From NCBI GenBank assembly GCA_963575745.1, contig CAUYUJ010002758.1, forward strand, positions 178,581 through 227,729: a stretch of 49,149 nt of DNA, read 5' to 3'. Of the stretch, positions 32,161 to 42,499 are shown piece after piece (the stretch's first letter is position 1; each line of letters starts with the position of its first letter). A model generated the notes under the pieces. It saw nothing but the letters and a program-made list of their open reading frames with translations. It did not search any database and was not told where the DNA came from. A program made the translations under genes and the position numbers. This stretch comes from Prorocentrum cordatum. Its lineage: Eukaryota > Sar > Dinophyceae > Prorocentrales > Prorocentraceae.

Positions 32161-32970
32161 GAGATGATGATGGTGATGGTGACGAGGGTGATGACTGGGG
32201 TGGTGATGATGATGGCAATGATGAGCATACTGGTAATAAGGATAGTGTCGGGTGTGATGGTGACGGTGCTACTGATGGCTATTATACAGCGGATGATGCA
32301 AGTGATGGTGATGATGGTGATGATGGTTATGGTGATGATGGTGATTGGGTGGTGATTTTAGTAGTGATGGTGATGATGGTGATGATGGTGGTGATGATGG
32401 TGATGGTGGTGATGGCAATGATGATGATGATGATGATGATGGTGATCATGGTGACGGTGCTGATGCGAGTGATGCTAGTGGTAATGGTCATGATGACCGT
32501 GATGGCGATGATGCTGTTATTGATGCGGATGATGATGTTGGTGGTGATGCTCATGATGCTAATGGCGATGTTGGTAGTGATGATGGTGATGCTGGTGGTG
32601 ATGGTGGTAATGATGACATTGATGCGGTTGATGATGGTGGTGATGATGATGATGACGATGGCTGTGATGATGATGGTGATGGTGGCGATTATCATGTTGA
32701 TGATGATGACGATGATAATTCTGGTGGTGATGGCCATGTTGATGGTTGTGACAAGAGTGATGATGATGACGATGATGATGCTGATGATGACGGTGTGCTT
32801 GATGAATCTGATTATGAATATGACGATCATCATGGTGATAGAACTATTGATGGTGGTGGTGATGATGACGGTGATGGTGGTCATGATGATCATGGTGATG
32901 ATGCTATTGGTGTTGGTGATAATGGTGATGATGGCGACGATAGTGATGATGGTGATGGTGGTGATGGCGT

Positions 32971-33007
<37 letters not shown>

Positions 33008-33115
33008 AGTCAAGATTGTCATAATTGTCACGATCGTCATGATGCAGATGATACTGGTGACACTGGTGATGATGATGGTGATTCTGATGATGTGATTGGT
33101 GCGTGCTGATGACGA
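32161..33115. repeat. GATGGT/GATGAT tract, 950 bp
   Basis: Trinucleotide GAT with GGT, GAC and TGT interruptions. Plus frames of more than 250 codons read as poly-Asp/Gly or poly-Met/Val; these are repeat translations. Confidence 0.95.
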
Positions 33116-33249
33116 CGATGATGACTATGTTGGTGATGATGGTGTGAAGATAGTGATGACGATGAATATGTTGATGATGAGTTGATGTAAGCAAGGAAGA
33201 AGGGCATGAGGAGAAAGGTGGAGGAAGGGGGAGGCGGAGATCAAGCAAG

Positions 33250-33379
33250 AGCAATAGAAGGAAGGAGGAGATGCGACTCTTTTCCTCGCTGGCACCCACT
33301 GTCTGGAACAAAAACGAGCCGTCCTTGCTCGTCGTCACGTGCAGTGGCGGGCAAATGCTGACCACGAAAGGAGCTGATG
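33250..33379 (+). CDS. Possible isolated exon
   Basis: The plus strand reads EEMRLFSSLAPTVWNKNEPS then LLVVTCSGGQMLTTKGADG and meets a textbook donor, GGTAAGAAAG, at about 33380. The composition is protein-like and distinct from the neighbouring GAT tract. The upstream side is purine-rich and gives no convincing acceptor, and no partner exon was found downstream. The minus strand over the same bases is also open (VTTSKDGSFLFQTVGASEE). Family not recognised with confidence. Confidence 0.25.
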
Positions 33380-33471
33380 GTAAGAAAGGCGAGGTGAGGC
33401 GATGTACTACATGATATTCGCCTAGACAATAATTCACACGTTCACTCGTACCCTAACTGCTGGGTTAGAGG

Positions 33472-34291
33472 TTGAAACCTGGACCTAGCAATACAACCCA
33501 AACACCATTTTGTGACCCGCTATTTTCCAGACGTTGGCCCCTGACCTCTCCACCTTTGCCCAATGCCAAGTTCATCATCTTATGTCGGTTCTTGATGGTC
33601 CCAAGGACCCAAGCGGCCTACAAAGGCCCACCATGGCGAAATGCAGGCCGCCTTGGTCTCTTCGAGCCGCCGGATGTCTGGCTCTCCAGGGGTCTCCGAA
33701 AGTCTGCGCGGAGGTACCCAGAGGGCTCCAGGGACCAAGGCCTCCGCAGTCTCGAAGATGTGCCGGAAGCGTCAAAAATCAACCATCGATCCTCGATCAT
33801 CATTCGATCCCTCTTCTCAACCCTTCCCTGGAGAATCGTTAGCCGTTCAGCCATGCAGCCCACCGATTCTCCCTGGATCCCTCCTCGATACTTCATTGTT
33901 CCCTTGATCCTTCATCGCTCCTCGACCATCGATCTTCCCTCCGTCCCTCATCGATCCTTTTCGAGAAGATCGCGCATTGCTAGGCACTCTCGCCGTACAA
34001 CCATGGACCATGCAGTGGGCGCTGACGAGCAAGCCCCCCAACAAGACCCGCGAAGCAAGCTCCTCTCGCGCACCATCCGGGGGCCACGAATCCTCTGCAT
34101 AGTGGCACATGGGGAGGGGAGGAAACGAGAGGAGAGGAGAGGGGAGATACAGGCCTCCCAAATGGGGTCCGGGCTCATGAGGTCGGAGGATCGCGCTGCA
34201 TCGCCGGTGCATCGGCGATGCGTCGGCGACGTCGGGGTGGAGAAAACCGGCCCCGAATCGAGACGTATCACCGATCCTATGATGAGGAGGA
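33472..34291 (+). other. Long open frame in single-copy-like DNA
   Basis: An open plus frame covers this interval and continues into the fold-back element at 34292, ending at about 34323. Composition is mixed (for example RNAGRLGLFEPPDVWLSRGL) but has no strong codon bias, and the middle is a degenerate GATCC/TCGATC-rich stretch. The minus strand is also open in parts. I record the frame but do not claim a gene. Confidence 0.15.
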
Positions 34292-34462
34292 TACAGTCGA
34301 GGTACTATCAGAAGGAACGCTAAATAAGGAACGAAGCCCCTTCTTGGCCCCAGAAGCGCCTAGGTGCACTAGGAGTGATGGAGGAGGAGCCATGGAAGAG
34401 CTTAAGGAACAGCGAGCCCCTTCCGCACCCGAGGCGTTCCTTATTTCAGCGTCTTGGCTGTA
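34292..34462. mobile_element. TACAG...CTGTA fold-back element, copy 2
   Basis: 171 bp, left end TACAGTCGAGGTACTATCAG then GGAACGCTAAATAAGGAACG, right end reversed TACAGCCAAGACGCTGAAAT then AAGGAACG. It matches the copy at 25382 at both ends and in length, while the middles differ. TA flanks both ends as in mariner/pogo-type insertions. Confidence 0.72.
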
Positions 34463-34507
34463 CGGGTGATTGGGGGCAGATGCGTTGCCCCCACGAGCCT
34501 ATCCTCG

Positions 34508-34663
34508 GGTCGGGCCTGTCCCCCTACAGGGGGAGTTTGGGCGAAAAGGTACACATAGCCCAGAACATGGCCCAGAAATGCCACAAGAAACGATCCAAAA
34601 ATGGTCCCCGGACTAGTCTTGGACCGCTTCGGAATCTCCCCCCTGCGGAGGGACAGGCCCGAC
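34508..34663. mobile_element. GTCGGGC fold-back element, copy 2
   Basis: 156 bp, left GGTCGGGCCTGTCCCCCTAC then AGGGGGAG, right reversed GTCGGGCCTGTCCCTCCGCA then GGGGGGAG. TCG stands outside both ends (34505-34507, 34664-34666), again a 3-bp flank. It lies 45 bp after the TACAG element. Confidence 0.75.
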
Positions 34664-35030
34664 TCGAGCCCTACCCCCCCCCCCCCCCAGCGGTGCCCTG
34701 CAGGGAGTTGGGGGCCTGGAAATTGGCACCAACACCAACACAGGGGGTTGCCTCCACAGGGGGAAGATGATCCTAGATTTCGGTGCTGGTGGCAATATTT
34801 CGGTCACCTTGGAAGCCAGAATATTACCACCATCACCGAGATCGGGATCTTCTTCCCTCGGTGGAGGCACACCGCCGAAATTGGTCTTGGTGTCGATCTC
34901 TGGGCCTGCGAAGGTGCGCTCGCTGCAATCAGTGACTGCAGCGGGCGCACCTCCCCGCAGGGTGGCGGGCACGGGCCGAGGCTCTTCCGGCCAGGCGCCC
35001 ACACGTCGACGTTTTGTTCGGTCCACGGGG
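34664..35030 (-). CDS. Possible exon, unidentified
   Basis: From about 35026 to 34780 the minus strand reads EEPRPVPATLRGGAPAAVTD, then CSERTFAGPEIDTKTNFGG and EEDPDLGDGGNILASKVTEI, with mostly C- or G-ending codons in the first two thirds (for example CGC ACC TTC GCA, GAC ACC AAG ACC). The frame stays open to 34613 but the last part crosses C runs and the edge of the fold-back element. No start or splice site is convincing. The plus strand is also open here. I judge the minus reading more protein-like. Confidence 0.28.
34782..34848. repeat. Imperfect hairpin GGTGCTGGTGGCAATATT
   Basis: The arm near 34783-34800 pairs with AATATTACCACCATCACC near 34821-34838, 16 of 18 bases. It lies inside the possible exon. 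Confidence 0.6.
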
Positions 35031-35097
35031 CGCCTCGGGATCGCCTACAGAGTGGCGATCCAGAGGATCGAACAGCCCCCCCTTGGCCCAAACCCAA

Positions 35098-35220
35098 ACC
35101 TCCTCCTCCTGCAGCTACTCCCCCTCCTCCTCGCTCCTCGCTCCTCCTCCTCGCTCCTCCCTCCTCGCTCCTCGCTCCTCCTCCTCCTCCTCCTCCTCCT
35201 TCTCCTCCTCCTCCCAAGCC
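35098..35220. repeat. CTC tract with CTCCTCGCTCCT variants
   Basis: CTC repeats with a CTCGCTCCT sub-repeat, then a pure CTC run. Confidence 0.92.
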
Positions 35221-35424
35221 TGCATTTTCGACGTTGGATCTCTATATTCGACTCCCTCGACCCCGTCGACTGAAGAAGATCAGGATCCCGGCCACTTCGA
35301 CCACACTTGGGTAGCCTGGACGGGACCCCTTTCGAAAGGACGCACACATGGGCAGCTGCATGAGAGCAAGCTTCCTCCAGGCAGGAACCCACCCACCCCA
35401 GGAACTCTCCAGGCAGGCTGCTCC
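35221..35424. other. Spacer, no gene called
   Basis: Mixed sequence between two CTC tracts. Frames in both directions are open but extend from the tracts. Confidence 0.35.
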
Positions 35425-35545
35425 GAGCTGCGCCTCCTCATCCTCCTGCTCCTCCCCTCCCTCCTCCTCCCCCTCCTTCTCCTCCTCCTTCTCCTCCTGC
35501 ACCTCCTCCTCCTCCTCCTCCTCCTCCTCCACCTCTTCGAACCCC
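35425..35545. repeat. CTC tract
   Basis: CTC repeats with TTC and CACCTC variants. Confidence 0.93.
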
Positions 35546-37203
35546 TCCTTATCATCATCACCATCATTATCAGCATCGCCATTCTCACCATCGTCCCTCG
35601 TCATCACCAGTATCAACATCATCAACAGCAGCAGCAACAATACCACCACCACCACCGTCATCACCAGAATTATCAGAATCATCAGCAACAACAACACCAC
35701 CATCAATCTCACTATCATTATCCTCACAATCACCGTCACCTATCAGTCATCGCCGATCACCCATAATCCAGAGCACCAGCACCATCGCCGTCATCACCGT
35801 CATCCTCAGCAGCAGCATCAGCACCATCATCGCCATCGTCGTCGTCATCATCACCAGCATCAGCAGCATCATCGGTATCACCATCATCATCACCATCACA
35901 GTCATCACCAACACCAATGACAATATCAGCATCAGCATCATCATCAGCAGCATCAGCATCAACAACATCAGTATCCTAATCATCATCATCATCATCATCA
36001 TTACCACCATCAGCAACAACATCAACAACTCTGAACACCACCAACACCGTTGCGATATTAATCATCACGATTGGCATCATGACAGTCATCATCATCATAA
36101 TCATATCACTATCATCATGAACATGATTACCAGACTCAGTCTCATCGCGAAGATAGTCATTAGCATTCTCCTCGTCCTCGTCGCCGTCCTCCTCCTCCTC
36201 ACGACCACCACCATCATCATCACCATCATCCTCATCACCATCACAACCACCACCACCAGCATCAGCATCAGCAGCATCAGCATCATCATTATCATCCTCA
36301 TCCTCAGCCTCAGCCTCGAACTCAGCCTACGCCTCTTCCTCACCCTCATCCTACTCCTCATCCTCCTCATCTGCATCATCATCCCCCCTAGTCATCCTCC
36401 TCCAACTCCTCCTTCTCCTCCTCATCATCAGCACCGTCCTCATCCTCAGCGTCAGCCTCGGTATCAGCCTTATCCTTATCCTCATCCTACTCCTCCTCAT
36501 CCTCCCCATTATCATCATACCCTCGTCATCATCTTCCTACTCCTCCTCATCACCAGCATCAGCATCAGCAGCATCATAATCATCGGCATATCAGCATCAC
36601 CATCATCACCCTCATCCTCAGAAGTATCATCAGTATCATCATCATCAGCATCATCAGCATAGTCAACATCGTCAGCATCAGCATAAGCAGCATCATCTCC
36701 ACAACCACCACCACACTCATCACCATCACCATCAGCACCACCATCATCAACAGCATCATCACCCGCATCAGCACCATCGTCAGCAGCATCAGCAACATCA
36801 TCATCAGCCTCATCATCGTCATAAGCATCAGCAGCATCATCGTCACCATCGTCATCGTCATCTGCATCGTCATCGTCATCATCAGCATCTGCACCACCGC
36901 CATCATCATCATCATCAGCATCATCATCAGCATCCTCAGCATCATCAGCATCATCATCATCATCATCGTCATCAGCATCATCATCATAATCAGCATCATC
37001 ATCATCATCATCGTCATCGCCACCACCACCATCATCATCATAATCAGCATCGTCATCACCATAATCATCAGCAGCAGCAGCATCGTCGTGGTCATCAGCA
37101 TCGTCATCATCATCAACATCATCATTAGTATCACCAGCATCAACAGGACCGTCATTATCAGCATCAGCATCAGCATCAGCATCCAATTTAGCATCAGCAT
37201 CAG

Positions 37204-37261
<58 letters not shown>

Positions 37262-37305
37262 GTCATCATCGTCATCATCATCAGCATCATCATCCCCCTC
37301 CCCCT
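35546..37305. repeat. CAT/CAG-rich trinucleotide tract, 1.75 kb
   Basis: CATCATCAT and CAGCATCAG dominate, with CAC, CTC and CGT interruptions, and a CTCATCCTC-rich middle (36290-36500). It is the reverse complement type of the GAT tract at 32161. Frames up to 278 codons are poly-Asp, poly-Met, poly-Ile or poly-His. Confidence 0.95.
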
Positions 37306-37690
37306 TCTCCGTTTCCTCATGCTTCTCGTGCTCCTCCTATTCCTCCTCCTCCTCCTCCTCCTCCTCCTCCTCCTCCTCCGCCTTCCCCTCTTCTCCCCCT
37401 GTTGTTCTCGCTCCACATCTTCCTGCTGCTGCCCCCCCCCTTCCTGCCCTGCTCCTGCTCCTTCTCCTGCTGCTGCTCTTCCTTCTCCTCATCCGCCTCC
37501 TCCTTTCTCAACCTCCGCCTCATCCTCCTGTCCTTCACATCTCTTCCTCCTCCTCCTCATCCTCCACCTCCTGCTCCTCCTCCTCCTTCCCCTCCTCCTC
37601 CTCCTCGTCCTCCTCCTTCCCCTCCTCGTCCTCCTCCCTCTCCCCCTCCTCCTCCTCCTCCTCCTCCTCCTCCTCCTCCCCCTCCCATCC
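37306..37690. repeat. CTC tract with TGCTGC patches
   Basis: CTC/CCT repeats, interrupted by CCTGCTGCTGC and CTCCTGCTCC near 37420-37480. Confidence 0.93.
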
Positions 37691-38120
37691 TCCAACATGC
37701 GTCACCCCATTTGGAGCTGCAAACAGTCTTGCGGGCCCAACTGGGCCCGAGCTGTGGCATCGCTCTGCGACAGGATGTGGCACACAACCAGAAGCTGCAA
37801 GCACAACCTGACGCAGACCTCAGGCTGCCGTCGGCTGCAGCGCACCTCACTGACTCCATCCGCCCCCCTCCACCCTCCCCAGCCCACTCCTAAAACAAAG
37901 GAGAGTCGGATCGGCATGAAAAGGGAATCTCTGAGACCCCGCGGTGACGATGGACGGACGCGTCGGGCGCCACGGCCCTCACAGCGTTCTGGCATGCTCT
38001 GGCGACTGTTCTCTCTTTTCTGTCGGGGGTAACGCGTGTTACCCTGCGGGGGGGGGGGCGCGGTCGGGGGGGTGACGGTAACGGCGGCCGCGGCGTGCAT
38101 CCGCCAGGGTGGGTCCGCGC
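37691..38120. other. Single-copy-like stretch, no gene called
   Basis: Frames are open on both strands, including part of a 457-codon minus frame whose upstream half is the 18-bp repeat translation. Composition is ambiguous and no family is recognised. Confidence 0.3.
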
Positions 38121-38129
38121 CACCAGCGC

Positions 38130-38378
38130 ATTTGCCCGAGTGCACCAGTCCCTGTGTACACAACAGTGCCCGATGCCGGCGTGCAACACAGCGCCGCCTG
38201 TGTACACCACAGTGCCTCCATACACCACAGGGGCTGCGTGCACCACAGCACCACGTCGCCTGTGCACACCACGGTACCTGAGTACACTGCAGCAGCCGCG
38301 CGCGCAACAGCGCCTGCGTGTACCAGAGTGCGCGTGTACACCACAGCGCATGTGTACACCACTGCAGCCAATGAACTT
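38130..38378. repeat. 18-bp repeat TACACCACAGNGCCTGNG, block 1
   Basis: About 13 variable units such as TGTACACCACAGTGCCTC and TGCGTGCACCACAGCACC. Unit length varies between 16 and 24 bases. Confidence 0.88.
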
Positions 38379-38764
38379 GTTTCTGACAACGCGTGGATCG
38401 ATCAATCTTGAACGATCTGCGCAACTGGAAACTCTCGGCCCAATCTTGAACCATGATTTCGTACCGCGGCTTCGTCTCTGAGAATCCTGGGGCCGGATGC
38501 CCCCCCCCGCAGCGTCGTAAACTTGAACACCCGCGCTGGGGTCGCCGCCGTACCTTCTTCCAGCGAACTGTCTGCGGCCAGAGGCGACAACGAACAACAA
38601 CGAGAGCCCGCAGGCTGCACCCCAGTGGGGCCATCAGGCAGCGAATATTGCTCCCTCCCCCTTCCGACCTGCTACTCTCCCTTCGCCTCCTCCTCCTCCT
38701 CCTCATCCTCATCATCATCATCGTCCTGCCCCTCCTTTTCTGATATCCTTCTGCTGCACCGCAA
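38379..38764. other. Spacer between the two 18-bp repeat blocks
   Basis: Contains AATCTTGAACGATCTG and AATCTTGAACCATGA (38404 and 38441), a short direct repeat, and a CTC tract at 38685-38710. No gene called. Confidence 0.4.
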
Positions 38765-38970
38765 AGCTTGCGTACACCACAATGCCTGTGTACACCACAG
38801 CAGCCGGGTGCACCACAGCACCTGTGTACACTACGGCGCCTGCGTGCATTGCAACGCCTGTGAACGTCGCAATGCCTGTGCACACCACAGCAGCCATGTG
38901 CACCGCAGCGCACGAGTACGACACAGTGCCTGCGTGCACCATAGCGCCTGTGTACACCACAGTGGCATTG
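38765..38970. repeat. 18-bp repeat TACACCACAGNGCCTGNG, block 2
   Basis: About 11 more units of the repeat at 38130, for example GTGTACACCACAGCAGCC. The two blocks are separated by about 390 bp of unrelated sequence. Confidence 0.88.
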
Positions 38971-39650
38971 GCCCTGCGTGCACGTCGATGCCTGCGTGCG
39001 CCGGAGAGCGTTTGTACTCCTTACAGTGTCCTTTTGAAACTGCAATTCAGATTTGTGCTTGTGGTCGGCTTGCAAGTGTTACTGTTACGGGAGAGGGTCT
39101 GGGGGAATAGAACGTATTACCCCTGTGGGCTTCAAAAGAACAGGCACCCGAGAGCGTTCTGGAACGCCCTGGAGCGGTGTGTCGCGATCCTGTACCCGAT
39201 TTAACCGTCCCTTCCCCCGAGTCAAGCTTGTGCGATCGGTCAGCTCCTCTGCCTGCGAGACGTTGCGAAAGAGAAAGAGTGAGAGACAGAGAGAGACGGA
39301 TAGAATCAAAAACAGCATGAGACGGCAGTGGCACAGAGTGAGCACTGCGCGATCGCGAGGCCCGAGAGGGGCCCCGGTCTGCATGCAGGCAAACCGCATT
39401 CCCAGGCCTCCGATGCCCTGCTTTTGTTACACACAAGATCCTCGGATCTCTCGACCCCGTCGCGGTGAGCGGCTTCTCGTCTCAGATCGCTTGATGGCCC
39501 TGGAGCCCGACAGCGACCCTCCGAGTACGACAATTGCTGAAAACATGTGCGCCTCATCTTCAAGACGTTGGAGGCCTGGGCTCGCACCTCGCCAGCCAAA
39601 TTGCACGCGACCCTAGCTCGACAGTGCCGCCACGGGCGTCTCCCCATTCC
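38971..39650. other. Single-copy-like stretch with ambiguous frames
   Basis: A 187-codon plus frame (39053-39616) and overlapping minus frames are open. The plus frame contains a short GAGAGA patch (39270-39300). LIFKTLEAWARTSPAKLHA (39545-39610, another plus frame) is the most protein-like fragment. I see no consistent frame or known domain and call no gene. Confidence 0.25.
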
Positions 39651-39909
39651 CCGTTCTCCTCCTCATCCTCCTCCTCCTCCTGGATCATCCTCCCTCCTCC
39701 CTGCTCAATGCCCTGAAAGTAGGGACTTTGATGAACCTCCTCCCTGCTCAGGGCCCCGTAAACAAGGATAATGATAAACGAAGGCGCTGGCACCCGAGAA
39801 ACAGCAGCCGTGAATCGAAGCATTACCTATCCATCATTCTTCCTCTCTCAGCTGGGTCTGTCAAAGTCCTGAGCTGAAACATCATGGTTTCTGAAGTTTT
39901 AACCTGCTC

Positions 39910-39985
39910 CACCCGCTCCTCCTCCTCCTCCTCCTCCTCCTCCTCTCCTCCTCCTCCTCCTCCTCCTCCTCCTCCTCTTCCAGCT
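39910..39985. repeat. CTC tract
   Basis: CTCCTCCTC repeat with one phase change. Confidence 0.94.
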
Positions 39986-40025
39986 CCCCCTCTTCATTCC
40001 CCTTCCTTGCGCGTCAGTCCAGTAG

Positions 40026-40234
40026 ATGGACAATATATTCGAACCCTCACACATTCGAGGGAGATTCTGAATCACCCCCGCGCCCCCGACATCAATGTTG
40101 ATCTCAGCAAAGGCGGTGCTTTGGGGTTCGACTATTTCTGTCCACTCACGCCCCCCCCGTCGCCACGCCATCAATATTAAATTCGGGGGTTCGGGGGGGC
40201 ATCTTGGGCCACAGGGTTCGAATATAATGTCCAT
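40026..40234. mobile_element. Fold-back element with 22-bp inverted ends
   Basis: Left arm 40026-40047 (ATGGACA ... TTCGAACCCT) and right arm 40213-40234 pair at 21 of 22 bases; the single mismatch is in the middle. GTA stands near both ends (40022-40024 and 40235-40237), a possible 3-bp target duplication with one extra base on the left. A weaker internal pair, CATCAATGTTGAT and CATCAATATTAAATTC, lies inside. Only one copy is in the window. Minus-strand frames through it are open but are not clearly coding. Confidence 0.65.
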
Positions 40235-40337
40235 GTACGGTCCCACTATGACCGCAGGGTCGTAGTGTCTCGGCACATGGAGCAAAAGAGGCGCAACCAT
40301 CTGCAGCAGCAGCCGCGTGGGAAACGAGGCAGGCAAA

Positions 40338-40442
40338 GAGAACGAGACGGAGAGAGAGAGAGAGAGAGAGAGAGCAGAGAGGCCTCCCACTCCCCGTCCT
40401 CCTCCTCCTCCTCCTCCTCCTCCTCCTCCTCCTCCTCATCCA
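40338..40442. repeat. (GA)n then (CTC)n tracts
   Basis: A GAGAGAGA run (40338-40377) followed by CTC repeats (40395-40440). Confidence 0.93.
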
Positions 40443-40507
40443 CGCCCCCCTCCTCTCGCCGCTTTGGGGGACCGCCACGGGGAGAAGGGAGGGAGGACAG
40501 AAAAGAA

Positions 40508-40712
40508 GAATGAACAAGGAGGAGGAGGAGGAGGAGGAGGAGGAGGTAGGAGGGGGGAAGAAGGAGGAGGTAGGAAGGCGGAGGAGGAGGAGGAAGGAGG
40601 AAGGAGGAAGGAGGGGAAGGGGGAGGGAGGAGAAGCAGGAGGAGGGTGAGGAGGAGGAGGATGAGGAGGAGGAGGAGGAGAAGAAGAAGAAGAAGAAGAA
40701 GAAGAAGGCAGG
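40508..40712. repeat. (GGA)n/(GAA)n tract
   Basis: GGA repeats with GGGAAGAAGG variants, ending in an AGA run. It is close to the reverse complement of the preceding CTC tract, so the two could pair. Confidence 0.93.
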
Positions 40713-40917
40713 ATACCCTCTCGCCGCCCTGCCCATCCTGATTTTGCCCCCATTGACCCCCTGTGATCCATGGATCCTCGAACCCCTATCCCCGATTCCT
40801 TGATCTTCCATCGTCGTCCTCCCCCCCATCCTCCTCCTCCCCGAAAAGGTCCTTTTGAAAAAAGAAGATCAAGCACCAAGAAGTATCACCAAACTATTAT
40901 CGTGATGTGTGCACAAC

Positions 40918-41130
40918 ATGTCGGAGGATCGCGCGTGTTTTTCTGCAGCGGCGCTGGAGCCCAAAACCCCTTCCCTGGCGCAGGCCAGCGCCGACGCAGG
41001 AGATCCGCGCGGACTTCCAGACGCGAGTGCTGGTTCCGCTCTCGTGCCCCTCGGATGGAAGGAGGGGATAACATTAGAGCGCAGAAAATCCACCCCGATA
41101 ATAACCACCCCGACACCCGAAGCCGTTTAG
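40918..41130 (+). CDS. Small ORF, 70 residues, function unknown
   Basis: ATG start, MSEDRACFSAAALEPKTPSL, then QASADAGDPRGLPDASAGSA and WKEGITLERRKSTPIITTP to a TAG stop. The composition is balanced and unlike the repeats around it, with Ala, Pro, Ser and charged residues. No signal peptide, membrane segment or domain is visible. The stop lies in the first of three GTTTAGTAAA repeats. It could be a short gene, an exon or chance. Confidence 0.28.
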   Translation: MSEDRACFSAAALEPKTPSLAQASADAGDPRGLPDASAGSALVPLGWKEGITLERRKSTPIITTPTPEAV

Positions 41131-41181
41131 TAAACGCGCCCAGACGCCTCTTTAGTAAATGCTCAGGGCCGTTTAGTAAAC
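41126..41181. repeat. Three copies of TTTAGTAAA
   Basis: At 41126, 41151 and 41173; the first and third share GCCGTTTAGTAAAC. Spacings are about 25 and 22 bp, so they would lie at roughly similar positions on the helix. Confidence 0.7.
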
Positions 41182-41199
41182 TCCAATTGTCCGGTCCGG

Positions 41200-41466
41200 G
41201 TGGTTTTTCCTCCCTTGAAACAGAGGAGGGATTTGCAAATCGGTTGCATCTGGCTGGTTATCTCGGAGCCTCCTGGCGCTGGAATGCGTCCTGCGGCGGG
41301 GTCGGAACCGGCGGCGCGCAGCAATTTTCAGCATCCCCAACACACACATGTTCCCCAATTCGTGTGCACGCTGGCATGGATTTCGGATCCGCGGATCCGG
41401 CGCGTGGGCGTCATACCTACGGGTCCGAGGAGGTCCCCCCCGAAAAATGAAGCCAGTGTCGCCTGA
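41200..41466 (+). CDS. Open frame of 88 codons, function unknown
   Basis: An open plus frame with mixed composition: RRDLQIGCIWLVISEPPGA, then FVCTLAWISDPRIRRVGV and a stop at 41466. It begins without an ATG near the left end, so it would be an exon rather than a whole gene. It follows the small ORF at 40918 on the same strand and in the same single-copy island. The minus strand is also open. Confidence 0.22.
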   Translation: MVFPPLKQRRDLQIGCIWLVISEPPGAGMRPAAGSEPAARSNFQHPQHTHVPQFVCTLAWISDPRIRRVGVIPTGPRRSPPKNEASVA

Positions 41467-41479
41467 CCTGGCGACGGAG

Positions 41480-42055
41480 CGAGCCAGTTCTGCACGGGCG
41501 CGGGACCCGTCGCTAATCCGCGCGCCTCGATGTTTGCGTTTCCTCGGCCGATGCCCCCTCTTCGTCCGACCAGATCCTCGACGCCCGATGCATCCTCCAT
41601 CCCTGCCCATCCAAGTGCCCTTCCTGCCCCTCCTCCATCTTTCGCCCCCCTCCCGAACCTCACTCCTCTTCGCCCTCCTCCACATCACCCTGCCGTTCCT
41701 CCTCTTCCCCAGACATCCGAAGTCGTGCAAAAATGTGTCTGGAGACATTCCGTCGCGATTTCCTCACGACCGCTAGGATGAGAGGGACCCCTCCTCCTCC
41801 TTCCCCTCCATTCCTTCTTCTTATAAACAAATCCGACCCTGTCGGCGTGTGCGGGGTGTCTGTCTGGTCCCGTCGACGGGGAGCTTTCTTTCGTCCCTTC
41901 CTTCCCATCCTCCTCTCCCGTCGGGGGAGACAGAGAGAGAGAGAGAGAGAGAAAGAGATATAGCACCTTCCGTCGTTCGGGAAACGGGTTCGCAGCGTGA
42001 GGGAGTTCCATCCACGTCCTCATTACTTCAAAAGGAAATCCTTTCCCTTTGTTCC
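41480..42055. other. Single-copy-like stretch with GA run, no gene called
   Basis: Contains a GAGAGA run at 41932-41956 and C-rich sequence. No frame stands out. Confidence 0.35.
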
Positions 42056-42059
42056 TTCC

Positions 42060-42330
42060 CTGGCGGGGGGGGGGGTCCCGGGAAGGGGGACCCCCCCCCC
42101 CCGGTCCTCCTCGCGTCCTCCTCTGGGGGTCCTCCTCTCCCACGCCGGTCCTTCTCTGGCGCGCTGGTCCTCCTCGCGTCCTCCTCCCCAAGTGGGGAGG
42201 AGTCCCAGGGGGGGGGGGAGGGAAGTCAGATACGTATCCATCCCTGGGGGTCCTCCTCCCCATCTCCTCCCCTCTCCCACGCCAACCCCCCTCTGGTCCT
42301 CCTCCCCAAAGGGGAGGGTTCTTTCCCTCC
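42060..42330. repeat. Irregular GGTCCTCCTC repeat
   Basis: GGTCCTCCTC(CCCAAG) and CTCTCCCACGCC recur at 20-60 bp intervals with G and C homopolymers. It leads into a CTC tract. Confidence 0.7.
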
Positions 42331-42440
42331 TCCTTTTCCTCCTCCTCCTCCTCCTCCTCCTTCTCTCCTTCTCCTCCTCCTCCTCCTCCTCCTCCTCCTC
42401 CTCCTCCTCCTCCTCTTTCTCCTCCTCCTCCCCTTCCTGG
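42331..42440. repeat. CTC tract
   Basis: CTC repeats with two TTCTCC interruptions; it flanks composite copy III. Confidence 0.94.
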
Positions 42441-42499
42441 TCGTCGTCGATGTCTTTCCGAGTCGGCGGCACCGGCCGTCAGGCCTTCACAATTTCCCC

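Noticed and set aside
32145-33109. Poly-Asp frame suggesting an acidic secreted protein
   Set aside because: Pure GAT-type repeat; the other two frames are equally open.
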